Part shown: in pieces, positions 1 to 9,671 of the stretch
How the letters are laid out: every line of letters begins with the position of its first letter
How positions within the stretch are numbered: position 1 is the first letter of the stretch
Assembly (NCBI GenBank): GCA_023428135.1
Contig: JAEYZG010000016.1
Span: 233,573 to 297,572, forward strand
DNA from: Bacteroidota bacterium
GTDB lineage: Bacteria; Bacteroidota; Bacteroidia; Cytophagales; Cytophagaceae
Length of the DNA stretch: 64,000 nucleotides
Reading direction: 5' to 3'
Made by a program: the position numbers and the translations under genes
The notes under the pieces: generated by a model
Seen by the model: only the letters and a program-made list of their open reading frames with translations
The model's database searches: none
Told to the model about the DNA's origin: nothing

Positions 1-2
1 CA

Positions 3-653
3 TTCTATAGTTATGCGCATGTTCCATGGATCAAGCCAGGACAGAGAAAGTTTTCAGAAGTTGATCTGCCTTCAGATGAAGCTAAAAGGAACTTATATGA
101 AAGAGGAAGAGATCTATTGGAGCAAAGTGGGTATATAGAGATTGGAATGGATCACTTTGCCTTAAAATCAGATTCTTTATATAAAGCCTCTGTTAATAAA
201 ACTTTGCACAGAAACTTTATGGGGTACACCAGCCAATATACTTCAAGGCTGATAGGACTTGGCGTTTCTTCTATCAGCGATCTTTGGGGCGCATATGCTC
301 AGAATGTTAAAGTCGTGGAAGATTATATAGCTAAAGTAAACGAAGGTAAAATCCCGGTGTTTAAAGGTCATATTCTTAGCAATCAGGATATGATCTTAAG
401 ACAGCATATACTCAATATCATGTGTAAGTTTTATACCAGCTGGTCTTCTCCCGGAGAACAATCGGTAGGCTTGTATGATGGCATTGGCAGAATGAAGGAA
501 CTGGAGCAGGATGACCTTATCAGATTTGGATTATATTCTCTCGAAGTGACTGAAAAAGGAAAGCCGTTCATGAGAAATATATGCATGGCTCTTGATGCAA
601 GGATGCATGCAACAATAACAACTAAAGAAGTAAAATTTTCTAAGGTAGTATAA
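3..653 (+). CDS. hemN: Oxygen-independent coproporphyrinogen III oxidase, C-terminal part (HemN)
   Basis: The frame is open from base 3, so the gene enters from the left edge and lacks its N-terminus, including the radical-SAM CxxxCxxC motif. Visible are YAHVPWIKPGQ near the start, DHFAL, LHRNFMGYT and LIGLGVSSIS, all typical of the substrate-binding half of HemN. The product should be a cytoplasmic radical-SAM enzyme that oxidatively decarboxylates coproporphyrinogen III to protoporphyrinogen IX in anaerobic haem synthesis. The stop is at 651-653, immediately before a REP-like inverted repeat. I am sure of the family; the length of the missing part cannot be seen. Confidence 0.93.
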   Translation, partial: FYSYAHVPWIKPGQRKFSEVDLPSDEAKRNLYERGRDLLEQSGYIEIGMDHFALKSDSLYKASVNKTLHRNFMGYTSQYTSRLIGLGVSSISDLWGAYAQNVKVVEDYIAKVNEGKIPVFKGHILSNQDMILRQHILNIMCKFYTSWSSPGEQSVGLYDGIGRMKELEQDDLIRFGLYSLEVTEKGKPFMRNICMALDARMHATITTKEVKFSKVV

Positions 654-655
654 AA

Positions 656-799
656 CCTCATCCCTAACCCTCTCCTGAAGGAGAAGGGAACAGTTTACGA
701 AAATAAAATATCAATTATAACAGACATTTAACTGCAAAATCAATATTAACAGGTGCATCAAAGTTCCTCTCCTTTAGGAGAGGGATTTAGGGTGAGGTT
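656..799. repeat. REP-like intergenic inverted repeat
   Basis: The left arm (656-689) begins CCTCATCCCTAACCCTCTCC and the right arm (765-799) is its near reverse complement, ending AGGGATTTAGGGTGAGG. Each arm also holds its own small palindrome (CTCTCC...GGAGA). About 75 AT-rich bases lie between. The layout fits a REP/MITE-type element between hemN and the desaturase, and both arms could form hairpins in RNA. No transposase is present. Confidence 0.75.
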
Positions 800-840
800 C
801 TTTACCCTTTAATTTAAATTGAATTATTAAACTTAACTAT

Positions 841-1587
841 ATGATTATATTGTATTTCTTTCTGGCGCACTGGTACCTTTCTTTGTTTGCCCAGACATTC
901 TTTCTCCACAGGTATGCAGCTCATCAAATGTTTACTATGAGCAAAACCTGGGAAAAAGTATTTTACGTGATGACCTTCATATTCCAGGGATCGTCTTATT
1001 TAAGTCCGTATGCATACGGTGTTATGCACAGATTGCATCATGCATATGCCGATACGGATAAAGATCCACATTCACCTTCATATTCCAGAAATCTTTTTGA
1101 TATGATGTGGAAGACAAAAAATATTTATAATGATGTTTTAAACCATAGAGCAAATATTGAAGCAAAATTTACCAAAGGTGTGCCATACTGGGGATTTATA
1201 GAAAAGATCGGTGATACGTGGGCTGTTAGGATTGGATGGGGAGTGCTTTATACTCTCGTTTATATGGAATTTGCCACTGAATGGTGGATGTATTTGTTGT
1301 TACCGATCCACTATTTAATGGGACCAGTACATGGAGCAATCATCAATTGGTTTGCACATAAATTCGGATATGTAAATTTCAAAGTATCTGATACAGCTAA
1401 GAATTTACTTCCATTTGATTTTCTTATGATGGGAGAGAGTTATCATAACAATCATCATAAACTTGGAGGAAGAGCAAACTTTGGAGTCAAATGGCATGAG
1501 TTCGATCCAACTTATCCGGTTATAAAGCTCCTCAACTTTCTTGGAGTAATAAAACTTAAACTGAATAACGACTTAAACTATATGTGA
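841..1587 (+). CDS. Acyl-CoA/fatty-acid desaturase (membrane di-iron family)
   Basis: A 248-residue integral membrane protein with the three histidine boxes of the stearoyl-CoA desaturase family: HRYAAH near residue 23, HRLHHAYADTDKDPHSP near 63, and ESYHNNHH near 200. These ligate a di-iron centre that inserts a cis double bond into an acyl chain using O2. Hydrophobic segments lie at the N-terminus and around residues 140-175. It is shorter than many homologues but has all boxes. The haemoglobin gene follows after one base, so the two are almost certainly cotranscribed; an O2-binding globin beside an O2-dependent desaturase makes sense (inference). Confidence 0.9.
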   Translation: MIILYFFLAHWYLSLFAQTFFLHRYAAHQMFTMSKTWEKVFYVMTFIFQGSSYLSPYAYGVMHRLHHAYADTDKDPHSPSYSRNLFDMMWKTKNIYNDVLNHRANIEAKFTKGVPYWGFIEKIGDTWAVRIGWGVLYTLVYMEFATEWWMYLLLPIHYLMGPVHGAIINWFAHKFGYVNFKVSDTAKNLLPFDFLMMGESYHNNHHKLGGRANFGVKWHEFDPTYPVIKLLNFLGVIKLKLNNDLNYM

Positions 1588-1588
1588 T

Positions 1589-1969
1589 ATGGTAACCGAC
1601 CAATTAAAGGATATTACATCTGAAGAAGATGTAAAACTTATGGTAAATTCCTTTTATGAAAAGGTGAACAAAGATGAATTGTTGTCTTATGTTTTCAATG
1701 ACTTTTCAAAGGTTAACTGGGAGAAACACCTTCCTAAAATGTACCAGTTCTGGAATTATCTTTTATTAGGAATTCCAGAATATAAAGGCCGTCCATTTCC
1801 CGTTCATACTCAGTTGCCCGTTGAATCCAAGCACTTCGATATGTGGCTTCGACTATTTAAGGTCAATATAGATGAGCAGTTTTCAGGGCCAGTTGCGGAC
1901 ATGGCAAAAGTAAAAGGAGAGCAGATAGCTCTTACATTTCAATATAGAATGGGACTTCTGGAGGACTAA
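1589..1969 (+). CDS. Group III truncated haemoglobin
   Basis: A 126-residue soluble protein with the compact 2-over-2 globin pattern. YVFNDFSKVNWEKHLPKMYQFW covers the B-E helices (given here only as an identifier of the region near residues 32-53), and the proximal histidine lies in ESKHFDMWLRLF near residue 82. The length and the HFxxWLxLF signature match group III truncated haemoglobins, which bind O2, NO or peroxide. The start lies one base after the desaturase stop, so it is the second gene of an operon. A strong terminator follows at 1994. Exact ligand chemistry cannot be inferred. Confidence 0.88.
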   Translation: MVTDQLKDITSEEDVKLMVNSFYEKVNKDELLSYVFNDFSKVNWEKHLPKMYQFWNYLLLGIPEYKGRPFPVHTQLPVESKHFDMWLRLFKVNIDEQFSGPVADMAKVKGEQIALTFQYRMGLLED

Positions 1970-1993
1970 GGGGACATCATTTTTTGAACTTTT

Positions 1994-2030
1994 AAAGCCA
2001 ATCTATAAAAGGATTGGCTTTTGGTTTTTT
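1994..2030 (+). terminator. Rho-independent terminator after desaturase/haemoglobin operon
   Basis: A perfect stem AAAGCCAATC / GATTGGCTTT with an 8-base loop is followed by a T-rich tail. It lies 25 bases after the haemoglobin stop. Confidence 0.85.
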
Positions 2031-2275
2031 ATTAGGCTTTTATTGATTTTTTTATTATTATCAATAGAGTAAAATACTCTTTGACGATATTTTCATATAT
2101 AGTCAGTTTTCCTTGTTTTTAAAATGTAATTTTTTGCATAATTTCAATTCTGGAGATAGTCAATTTTTGAAATGCCTATATAAGATCATTTAAACAGACA
2201 GTTATATATATTATTTTTTTTTTGAAATTTTATTGTATCTCTCTAACCTTCAATTTCGTTAGTGTAAATTATATC
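2031..2275. other. AT-rich intergenic region, no gene seen
   Basis: Very AT-rich spacer between the terminator and the next gene. I see no coding pattern, RNA gene or repeat. It presumably holds the promoter of the 2276 gene. Confidence 0.5.
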
Positions 2276-4183
2276 ATGAAATATATATTTACACTTTTTA
2301 TTTTTCTTTATCCTCTTGTAAGTCAGTCACAATCATTAAAAGTGCCTGATGATGTTTACGGTTTGAAGAACCCTACGCAAGATCAGGGAAAAGCATGTGC
2401 CTCATGTATGCGGGTGCTTATGCAAAAACCTGCAGATGTACAATTTGGGTTTACGGTTCAGGACAATGATATCTATTTTGTTCTCACAGATTCAAGATGG
2501 TTGGAGTTATTCTTTAACAAATCACATGATGGAATTGCAGTAGATATAGTGAGCAGAGATCTGTATTCATGTAAACTAAAAGGCAACAGGGCCAATAAAC
2601 ATTGGGCCTATGATGGTTATTTAAAGGAGCCAGTATATTGGAAAGATTTTAAGAAGACTGCATTGGTAGATGAGAAGGGGTTTGTATTTGTTAAAGTTGG
2701 TACCGTTCCGGACGAACTGGCAGGAAAAGAGTTAGAATATAATCTACTGCTGATCAGTAATAAATATGTATGCCATATCAATACCTTTTTTAGTGTTCCC
2801 TGGGATAGATGGGGACTTCTTGAGATGGGACTCTTCATGGACACTATTCCTTCCAAAGCAATAGCAGGAGCAAAAGAATTGACATCTGAAAAATATGAGT
2901 TATTCAGCAAAAGTATGAAGTTTGAAGTACCTTTTGAAAAGAATAAATTCGAATATGCACCTTCTGACATTAAAGCGCTTACAGATTCTTTAAAACTTAA
3001 TGATTACGAAATTAAAGATATTCAAATCAGAGCTTATTCATCAGTAGAAGGTCCTGAAAAAAGAAACATAGAACTGCAGGAAAAGAGAGCTGAAAGTATC
3101 ATCAGGATTTTACAAGGTTATCAGACAGAAAAGATTAATAAAGATGTTCAGGCTTCTGAAAACTGGGTTGAATTTCTGGAGGATATTTCAGAATCAAGAT
3201 TTTCGTACTTAAAATCACTCAGTAAAATAGAAATAAAGCAGAAGCTTGAGGATAAACAGCTGACTGATCAGTTGGAGCCCATATTAAAAAGTCATCGCAA
3301 AGCCATTCTATTGATTAATCTTGAGAAAAAAGTTAAAATGGGAGATGATCCTGAAAAGTTAAAAGCCTCCTTTGAAAAAGCTATTATTGATAAAAACATT
3401 GAAGAAGCAAGAGCCATTCAGGAGGTTATTTTTTCCAAGATAAGAAATAAATCCCTGCCTCAGGATTACATGCAATCCTTAAAAATTCCTGAGACATATG
3501 CTTATGGATCTCTGTTGTTTGAATATGCAATTTTTAATTATCAGGAAAATGAAACAGATCTATATACAAGCATCAGACTTTTTGAAAAGCTTCAGTTACT
3601 AATGCCAGGCAATAAAAATATTAGGTATAATCTTACTGCGCTCAAAATAAGATCATGGGTTTATAGTCAGGGTGGTATAGATCCTGAGGAATTGCGAAGT
3701 GAGATAATGGCATTGCAGAAGATGGGAATCGATCAAACCCTTATCAAAAGGATGCTCATTAATTATCACATAATCCGTAGTGAATATCAGATTTCTCTGA
3801 AGAATTATGCTGAAAAGGACAAATCTGTAAAATATATCCAAACCCAATATTCTACTTTGGTAGCTAATGAAAATGATGCATTGAATCTTGCCAGGTATTT
3901 TTCAAGTTATAGTAAGCTGGATTGGGCAGAAAAGGTACTTTTAAAATATGTCAAGAAGGTAGATGTCAATGAAGATGTATTGTTTTATTATTTAAATCTA
4001 ACAATTGTTGATAGTAAAAAAACAGCTTCGCCGGAATACCGCACCATTATGCTAAATGCAATTAATATCAATAAAGAAAGGTTTTGTAAGATCTTTAATT
4101 CAGCAGCGAATGGGGGGATTACTTTTCAGCTTTTAAAAGATCAATATCTGAAAAATATGTATTGTGAAGGATGTGAAAATTGA
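2276..4183 (+). CDS. Exported OmpA-like/TPR-like protein of unknown function
   Basis: 635 residues from ATG 2276. An upstream TTG at 2222 would add 18 residues ahead of an otherwise clean signal peptide (MKYIFTLFIFLYPLVSQSQS), so 2276 is preferred. A segment near residue 255 reads IRAYSSVEGPEKRNIELQ followed by KRAESI, the OmpA-C pattern of peptidoglycan-binding domains (IxGYASxEG...N..LS..RA). The second half is helical and charged, with TPR-like character. A Cys-x-x-Cys pair (ACASCMR) lies shortly after the signal peptide, and another near the C-terminus (MYCEGCEN). Probably a periplasmic or outer-membrane-associated protein. It precedes an exported MORN protein on the same strand. No precise function is recognised. 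Confidence 0.8.
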   Translation: MKYIFTLFIFLYPLVSQSQSLKVPDDVYGLKNPTQDQGKACASCMRVLMQKPADVQFGFTVQDNDIYFVLTDSRWLELFFNKSHDGIAVDIVSRDLYSCKLKGNRANKHWAYDGYLKEPVYWKDFKKTALVDEKGFVFVKVGTVPDELAGKELEYNLLLISNKYVCHINTFFSVPWDRWGLLEMGLFMDTIPSKAIAGAKELTSEKYELFSKSMKFEVPFEKNKFEYAPSDIKALTDSLKLNDYEIKDIQIRAYSSVEGPEKRNIELQEKRAESIIRILQGYQTEKINKDVQASENWVEFLEDISESRFSYLKSLSKIEIKQKLEDKQLTDQLEPILKSHRKAILLINLEKKVKMGDDPEKLKASFEKAIIDKNIEEARAIQEVIFSKIRNKSLPQDYMQSLKIPETYAYGSLLFEYAIFNYQENETDLYTSIRLFEKLQLLMPGNKNIRYNLTALKIRSWVYSQGGIDPEELRSEIMALQKMGIDQTLIKRMLINYHIIRSEYQISLKNYAEKDKSVKYIQTQYSTLVANENDALNLARYFSSYSKLDWAEKVLLKYVKKVDVNEDVLFYYLNLTIVDSKKTASPEYRTIMLNAININKERFCKIFNSAANGGITFQLLKDQYLKNMYCEGCEN

Positions 4184-4393
4184 CCAATTCGTTTTGCTTT
4201 TATTCATTTTCTAAAGCATACACCACATGACAATATTGTAGAGGTAAAGTTAGAACATTTCAAATGGTCAAATTATTAGTTGAAATTAAGTTGCTCAAAG
4301 TAAGCAGTTTGTGTTTGTTTAATTATAGCAAGCCTATTTATTTTTCTATATAAGATTCTTCTTTGTTTTCAATTTCAACTTAAAATTATAAAT

Positions 4394-4401
4394 TAAATTT
4401 G
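4394..4401 (+). promoter_or_regulatory. Possible Bacteroidota -7 promoter element
   Basis: TAAATTTG matches the Bacteroidota -7 consensus TAnnTTTG and sits about 40 bases before ATG 4442. No convincing -33 TTTG at the usual 19-21-base spacing was found, so this is tentative. Confidence 0.25.
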
Positions 4402-4441
4402 TATTTGATTTTTTAACAAATAATAATAAAGGGGTATTTCT

Positions 4442-7400
4442 ATGTTTAATAAAATTTTTTTAATCCTGTTTTGCCTGTTATTTTGGCAAAGCCAGCCTTC
4501 TGTTGCTCAAAAGAAAAAGTTCATCATCAATTCTGCTGAAATCATCAATGAGGGAGTTTCTTTGTATGACGAAGGTAAGTATAAAGAGGCAGTTGAGACG
4601 TTAAAAGAAGTAGACAGAAATGACACTAATTACGTTTGGGCACTTGCAGAGCTTTCTTTGTCTTATGTGGCTGATTCCCAGTTTGTACAAGGAGTCAAAA
4701 TAGCTGATGAGGGTTTATCTTACAACTCAAAAAGTGAAAATCATTTCCTTAGAACCAAAGGAGTAGCCCTGGATAAAATGGGCAAAACTGATGAAGCTAT
4801 AAAAGTAGATGAGTATGCCTTAAAAAAATATCCCTGGGATTTCCTTACCCGATACAATTGCGCATTGGCATATGAGAAAAAGAACCTACCCAAGTCGATG
4901 GCAATGTACAGGGATGTTATTCAGAATTACAATCCATTCCACCCATTAAGCCATTATAGATTATCCAATATTGCTTCTGAAGAAGGTAAACTGGTTCCTT
5001 ATATGCTGGCCAGCTATATGTATCTTATACTTAAGCCCGGAGGATCAAATGCTCTTGATGTAATTACTAAAATTGAAAAACTTGTAAAAGGTGAAAGCAA
5101 TCTGCCAGAAAATAAAGATAAATCCAATTACAGCTTTGCAGACCTTGAAACCATTATAGAGTCTAAAGCAGCATTGAGTAGTAAATACAAACATAAAGTT
5201 AAACTCAATTATCCATTTGTTTCACAAACTCAGCTTTTTCTTGAAAAGCTTGAATACAAGGCTTCTGACACTTCCATCTGGATGCAGCAATATGCCCCAT
5301 TTTTTGTAGAACTGAATAAGAAAAACTATCTCGAGCCCTTTGTTTATACAATGTTATCTGGCTTAAATATTCCTGAAGTTCAAAACTGGCTGAAGAAAAA
5401 TCAGGCAAAGAAACAAGAGTTTTTTTCTTGGGCATCGAATTATTTATCAAAGGATATTACTAAGAAAACAGTAAGTATAGATGGAAAAGACCAGACACTA
5501 AGTGCCTGGTATTATGATACCAGATTTATTCATTCGCTGGGTAATTATAAAGATGCTCAAAATGCGATTAGAACGGGGCACTGGATTTTTTATTATCCCA
5601 ATACAGTTGTCAATGCTGAAGGTAATTATGACAGCAATGGCAAAAAAACAGGTGAGTGGAAATACTACTATGAAAATGGTTTTCTGAAAGAAGTTGAAAG
5701 TTATAATGCGGGAAAGTCTGATGGACCTTACAAACTTTACTATCCGAATGGGGCAATCAAATACAGCTGTATTATGGCTAATGGAAGTATTCAGGGAGAA
5801 CTTAAATACTATAATAATGCTGAAGTACTTGAAACTTCTAATGCCTTTAAGGATGATAAATTAAATGGCTCATCTAAAAGTTTTTACAATAGTGGCAATA
5901 TCAAGAGTGAGGTTAATTTCATTAATGGACTCAAAGAGGGCAAAGCTAAAGACTTTAATAACATTGGAGGCCTGGTCAAAGAAGGGGAATATAAAAATGG
6001 TAAATATAATGGTACTTATAAATCTTATCACAACAATGGGAAAGTTGCTTCTGAAGGCCTTTTGAAAGATGATAAGGAGGAAGGGGTATGGAATCATTAC
6101 TATGATAACGGAAAACAAGGTGAGGTTTCCAATTTTAAAGATGGTAAAAACATTGGTTCATGGAAAAAATACTCTGAAAGAGGCCAACTTCTTGAAGAGT
6201 GTAATTATAATGAAAAAGGCAAACTGAATGGAGAGCACAAAGTATATGATACAGATGGTAAACTTCATTATATTCTTGACTACAAAGATAGTAAGTTAAA
6301 AGGGCTAAGATATTTTGATAAGTCAGGCAAGGTTGTTTCTGAAAATAAAGAAAAAAGTGGAGTTCTAAAGTTAAAGTCTCTATACCCTGATGGAATAAAT
6401 ATTATGTCTGAAGGAACCTATAAAGATGGATTAAAAGATGGTGTATGGAAATTTTATGAATTAACCGGTATAGCTACTTCTGAGGTAAATTACAAAGCCG
6501 GAGTTAAGAACGGACCTGCCAAAACCTTTTATTTAAATGGTAAGAAAGATTCAGAGTTTAATTATAAAGACGGGCTGCTGGATGGCTTTTATCAAGGCTT
6601 TTATTCCAATGGCCAAACCTCTTTAGAAGGATATTATGTCAATGACAATAAAGAAGGTTACTGGTACAGATATTATCCTAATGGCAAATTGAGCGATGTT
6701 AATTATTATCTCAAAGGAGAAGAATATGGGGTTTATGAAGATTATTCCACAACTGGCTACAAACGTCTTATAACAGTGCTGAAAGATGGTGTATTTGCTG
6801 AAGAAACATTGTTCGACTCTACTGGAAAAGCCTACACTACTTGTACATTAAAATTGGGAACCGGAGATTTTACTCTGAAACATCTCAATAACAAACCTTA
6901 CGTAAAGGTTAAAATGAAGGGTGGATTATATCAGGGTGATTATCAAAAAAATTATCCTAATGGTAAACTCAAAGAGAAATACAATTACATAGACGGATTA
7001 AAGCATGGACCTTCCGAAGGTTTTACTGAAGAGGGAAAACCAGAATTTAAGGGTAGTTATTTTCTGGGGAAAAGAACTGGTATCTGGAAGTTTTATTATT
7101 CGGATGGGAAGACTATAAGCTCTATGGGCAAATACACTAATGGAGCAAAAGACAGTCTCTGGGTGTGGTATAATGAAGATGGCACGAAAAACAGTGAATT
7201 TTCTTACAAGGATAATAACCTTAACGGCCCAAACGTTTACTATGCTCCTGATGGAAAAGAAGTTATCCTCTTAAGGAATTTTGAGAACGATGTTCTGATT
7301 TCCTACAACAATATGAAAAACGGTGCGAACGGTGACCTGATTCCCGTTGCCAATGAAACAGCTCAGATTACGGGGTATTATGCCAATGGAAACAAGGCTA

Positions 7401-7723
7401 TGGAGTTTACATTGGATAAAAGTATGAGAGAAGGTAAATGCATTGTATATTATCCTTCCGGGAAGAAATGGTATGAAAAAAAATACAAAAACGGCGATAC
7501 TGAAGGACCTAGAATCGAATATTATGCTGACGGAAAGGTTAAAGAAAAGGCAGACTATTTTGCAGATGAATTAAATGGAGTCCGAACTACCTATTACCCT
7601 AATGGAAACATTAAATCTTCTGAAAATTTCATACTGGGCGTTCTTCATGGAGTTTCCAGATTTTATGATGTCAATGGCAAATTGGTGAAAGAAAAAAAAT
7701 ACGTGGATGGTTGGACTTATTAA
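4442..7723 (+). CDS. Large exported TPR + MORN-repeat (YwqK-like) protein
   Basis: 1093 residues with a signal peptide (hydrophobic 4-22, cleavage near SVAQ). Residues about 30-190 are TPR-like (EGKYKEAVETLKEVDR; KMGKTDEAIKVDEYALKKYP). From about 345 to the end runs an array of roughly 20-plus MORN_2/YwqK-type repeats of about 22-25 residues built on G.WK.YY.NG...E..YK.G (YYPNGKL, YHNNGKVASEG, FYSNGQTSLEGYY). Such repeats form an elongated beta structure and are widespread in Bacteroidota surface or periplasmic proteins. The next gene starts 7 bases after this stop, so it is cotranscribed with two DUF3857 proteins. Its ligand is unknown; a scaffold role is inferred. Confidence 0.88.
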   Translation: MFNKIFLILFCLLFWQSQPSVAQKKKFIINSAEIINEGVSLYDEGKYKEAVETLKEVDRNDTNYVWALAELSLSYVADSQFVQGVKIADEGLSYNSKSENHFLRTKGVALDKMGKTDEAIKVDEYALKKYPWDFLTRYNCALAYEKKNLPKSMAMYRDVIQNYNPFHPLSHYRLSNIASEEGKLVPYMLASYMYLILKPGGSNALDVITKIEKLVKGESNLPENKDKSNYSFADLETIIESKAALSSKYKHKVKLNYPFVSQTQLFLEKLEYKASDTSIWMQQYAPFFVELNKKNYLEPFVYTMLSGLNIPEVQNWLKKNQAKKQEFFSWASNYLSKDITKKTVSIDGKDQTLSAWYYDTRFIHSLGNYKDAQNAIRTGHWIFYYPNTVVNAEGNYDSNGKKTGEWKYYYENGFLKEVESYNAGKSDGPYKLYYPNGAIKYSCIMANGSIQGELKYYNNAEVLETSNAFKDDKLNGSSKSFYNSGNIKSEVNFINGLKEGKAKDFNNIGGLVKEGEYKNGKYNGTYKSYHNNGKVASEGLLKDDKEEGVWNHYYDNGKQGEVSNFKDGKNIGSWKKYSERGQLLEECNYNEKGKLNGEHKVYDTDGKLHYILDYKDSKLKGLRYFDKSGKVVSENKEKSGVLKLKSLYPDGINIMSEGTYKDGLKDGVWKFYELTGIATSEVNYKAGVKNGPAKTFYLNGKKDSEFNYKDGLLDGFYQGFYSNGQTSLEGYYVNDNKEGYWYRYYPNGKLSDVNYYLKGEEYGVYEDYSTTGYKRLITVLKDGVFAEETLFDSTGKAYTTCTLKLGTGDFTLKHLNNKPYVKVKMKGGLYQGDYQKNYPNGKLKEKYNYIDGLKHGPSEGFTEEGKPEFKGSYFLGKRTGIWKFYYSDGKTISSMGKYTNGAKDSLWVWYNEDGTKNSEFSYKDNNLNGPNVYYAPDGKEVILLRNFENDVLISYNNMKNGANGDLIPVANETAQITGYYANGNKAMEFTLDKSMREGKCIVYYPSGKKWYEKKYKNGDTEGPRIEYYADGKVKEKADYFADELNGVRTTYYPNGNIKSSENFILGVLHGVSRFYDVNGKLVKEKKYVDGWTY

Positions 7724-7730
7724 GATTAAA

Positions 7731-9662
7731 ATGAATACATCAATAAGGAGGACGCTCCTTGTTTATCTGGCGTTAATTAGTATCCCTGCAAAATTATTTG
7801 CACAGGATGCAAATTCATTATCCAAACAATACCCTGACGAACTGGCAATCTACCTGAATAAAAAGAAATCAATCTTTCTGGATATTCAGGCTGATACCCT
7901 GACTATCAATACAGAAAACTTTTCTGAAATGATCTATCTTAAAGATAATGCAAACATTCTTTCAGAAAAAGAAATTTACTATTCCGGCATGCTCAAGGTA
8001 AGTGATGTGGAAGCAAAGTGTGTGATTCCTAAAGGAGATGGAGGTATGAGGACTATAAAAGTTACTGAATTTATAGATGAGGATGTACAGGAGAGAGGTA
8101 TTTTCTTCAATGATTCAAAGGTTAAGAAATTTATTTACCCATCACTTCAAAAGGGCGCAAAATCATCACTTTTTTACAAAGAGTCTTATCTGGAACCAAG
8201 ACTTTTCGGTCCATTCTTTTTCAGCGCAGAGGCATTGTCTTTAAATTCTGAATTATCCGTTACTTATAATAACAAGATTGATATTGGTTATAAGGTAATA
8301 GGTATAGATGAAACTGCACTTGAAAAAAGCGAGGTTAAAAAAGGTAGTAAAATTATTACAACCTGGAAAATGAAAAATGTACCAAGGTTAGAACGCGATG
8401 CAAAGGCTCCCAATATCAGGTATTATGCACCTCAAATTATAGTTTATATTAAATCGCTTAAACTTAAAAACGGTACTGTTAATTACTCTTCCAACTACAA
8501 AGAGCTGTATCAGTGGACTTATAACCTTGTAAAAGGTATTAACAAAGATTCGGAGAAAGAGATCAGAGTGCTTGTCGATTCTTTGCTTGTCGGGGCCAAA
8601 ACAGACCTGGAGAAATCTAAAAGAATTTTTTATTGGGTGCAGGACAACATCAGATACATTGCCTTTGAAGATGGCTATGGAGGTTTTATACCAAGGGATG
8701 CTGAAAAAGTATATAGAAAAAGATATGGTGACTGCAAGGATATGGCAAATATAACCTCATATATGCACAAGCTTGCCGGCATTCCGGCATATCTTACGCT
8801 TATTGGTTCAAGAGACATTCCTTACGCTGTCTCAGAAATTCCTTCTAGCTGTAACTTTAATCATATGATTGCTACAGTCAAACTGGATGATAAATACTAT
8901 TTTCTGGATGCCACTGGCAAATATCAGTTGCACGGACAGCCAACTTCTATGATTCAGGATAAAGAAGGATTGATCGTAATGGGAAAAGACAGCTGTATGG
9001 TGCTTAAAGTACCATTAATGGAAAGAAGCAAGAATAAAATTATAGATACTGTTCATGTTGATTTTGAAAAAAACAACCTGAAAGGAAGAGGTAAGAGATA
9101 TATTGAAGGGTATCCTAAAATTACATTTGCGCATGTATATGGCAATCTAGATCCGGAAGATAAGGTAGATTATTTCAATAGCTTTTTATCTAAAGGAAAC
9201 AATAAATGCAAAGTAACTAACCCTGTTGTTAAAAACGCTTCTGAAAGAGAAAAACCAACTGTTGTAAAGTTTGATTTTAAAGTGGAAGATTACTCTTTAA
9301 CATCTGGCAAAGAAGTATTTATTAATTTAAATCTGAATAAAGACCTTTCCTCTCTCAATTTTGAATCCTCAAATAGAAAGACAGACTTTGAAGAAGATTA
9401 TAAATATGAAATGACGGAAGTTACTACCTTAAATATTCCCAAAGGATATAAAGTGAAATATGTTCCAGAAAATAAAAAAATTAATGAAAAGGATTTTGGT
9501 TTTGAAATTCAATATGAATTAAAAAAAGATAAACTCATCTATACCAAAAAAATATACATAGACTTTCTTATCCTTAAAAAGGATCAATTCCCTACATGGA
9601 ATAAGATGATCAAAGAATTAAATAAAGCCTATAAAGAAAACATCTCCATAGTTGAAAACTAA
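7731..9662 (+). CDS. DUF3857 / transglutaminase-like exported protein, catalytic triad intact
   Basis: 643 residues from ATG 7731, chosen because it begins a signal peptide (MNTSIRRTLLVYLALISIP...LFAQ); an upstream start at 7707 would overlap the MORN gene. The N-terminal half fits DUF3857. The transglutaminase-like core begins at RIFYWVQDNIRY, with Cys335 in YGDCKDM, His378 in FNHMI and Asp393 in FLDAT, a complete papain-like triad. These proteins are exported cysteine enzymes (peptidase or amide-forming) of uncertain substrate. The next gene begins 9 bases later and is a paralogue lacking the catalytic residues. Confidence 0.9.
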   Translation: MNTSIRRTLLVYLALISIPAKLFAQDANSLSKQYPDELAIYLNKKKSIFLDIQADTLTINTENFSEMIYLKDNANILSEKEIYYSGMLKVSDVEAKCVIPKGDGGMRTIKVTEFIDEDVQERGIFFNDSKVKKFIYPSLQKGAKSSLFYKESYLEPRLFGPFFFSAEALSLNSELSVTYNNKIDIGYKVIGIDETALEKSEVKKGSKIITTWKMKNVPRLERDAKAPNIRYYAPQIIVYIKSLKLKNGTVNYSSNYKELYQWTYNLVKGINKDSEKEIRVLVDSLLVGAKTDLEKSKRIFYWVQDNIRYIAFEDGYGGFIPRDAEKVYRKRYGDCKDMANITSYMHKLAGIPAYLTLIGSRDIPYAVSEIPSSCNFNHMIATVKLDDKYYFLDATGKYQLHGQPTSMIQDKEGLIVMGKDSCMVLKVPLMERSKNKIIDTVHVDFEKNNLKGRGKRYIEGYPKITFAHVYGNLDPEDKVDYFNSFLSKGNNKCKVTNPVVKNASEREKPTVVKFDFKVEDYSLTSGKEVFINLNLNKDLSSLNFESSNRKTDFEEDYKYEMTEVTTLNIPKGYKVKYVPENKKINEKDFGFEIQYELKKDKLIYTKKIYIDFLILKKDQFPTWNKMIKELNKAYKENISIVEN

Positions 9663-9671
9663 ACCATCAAT

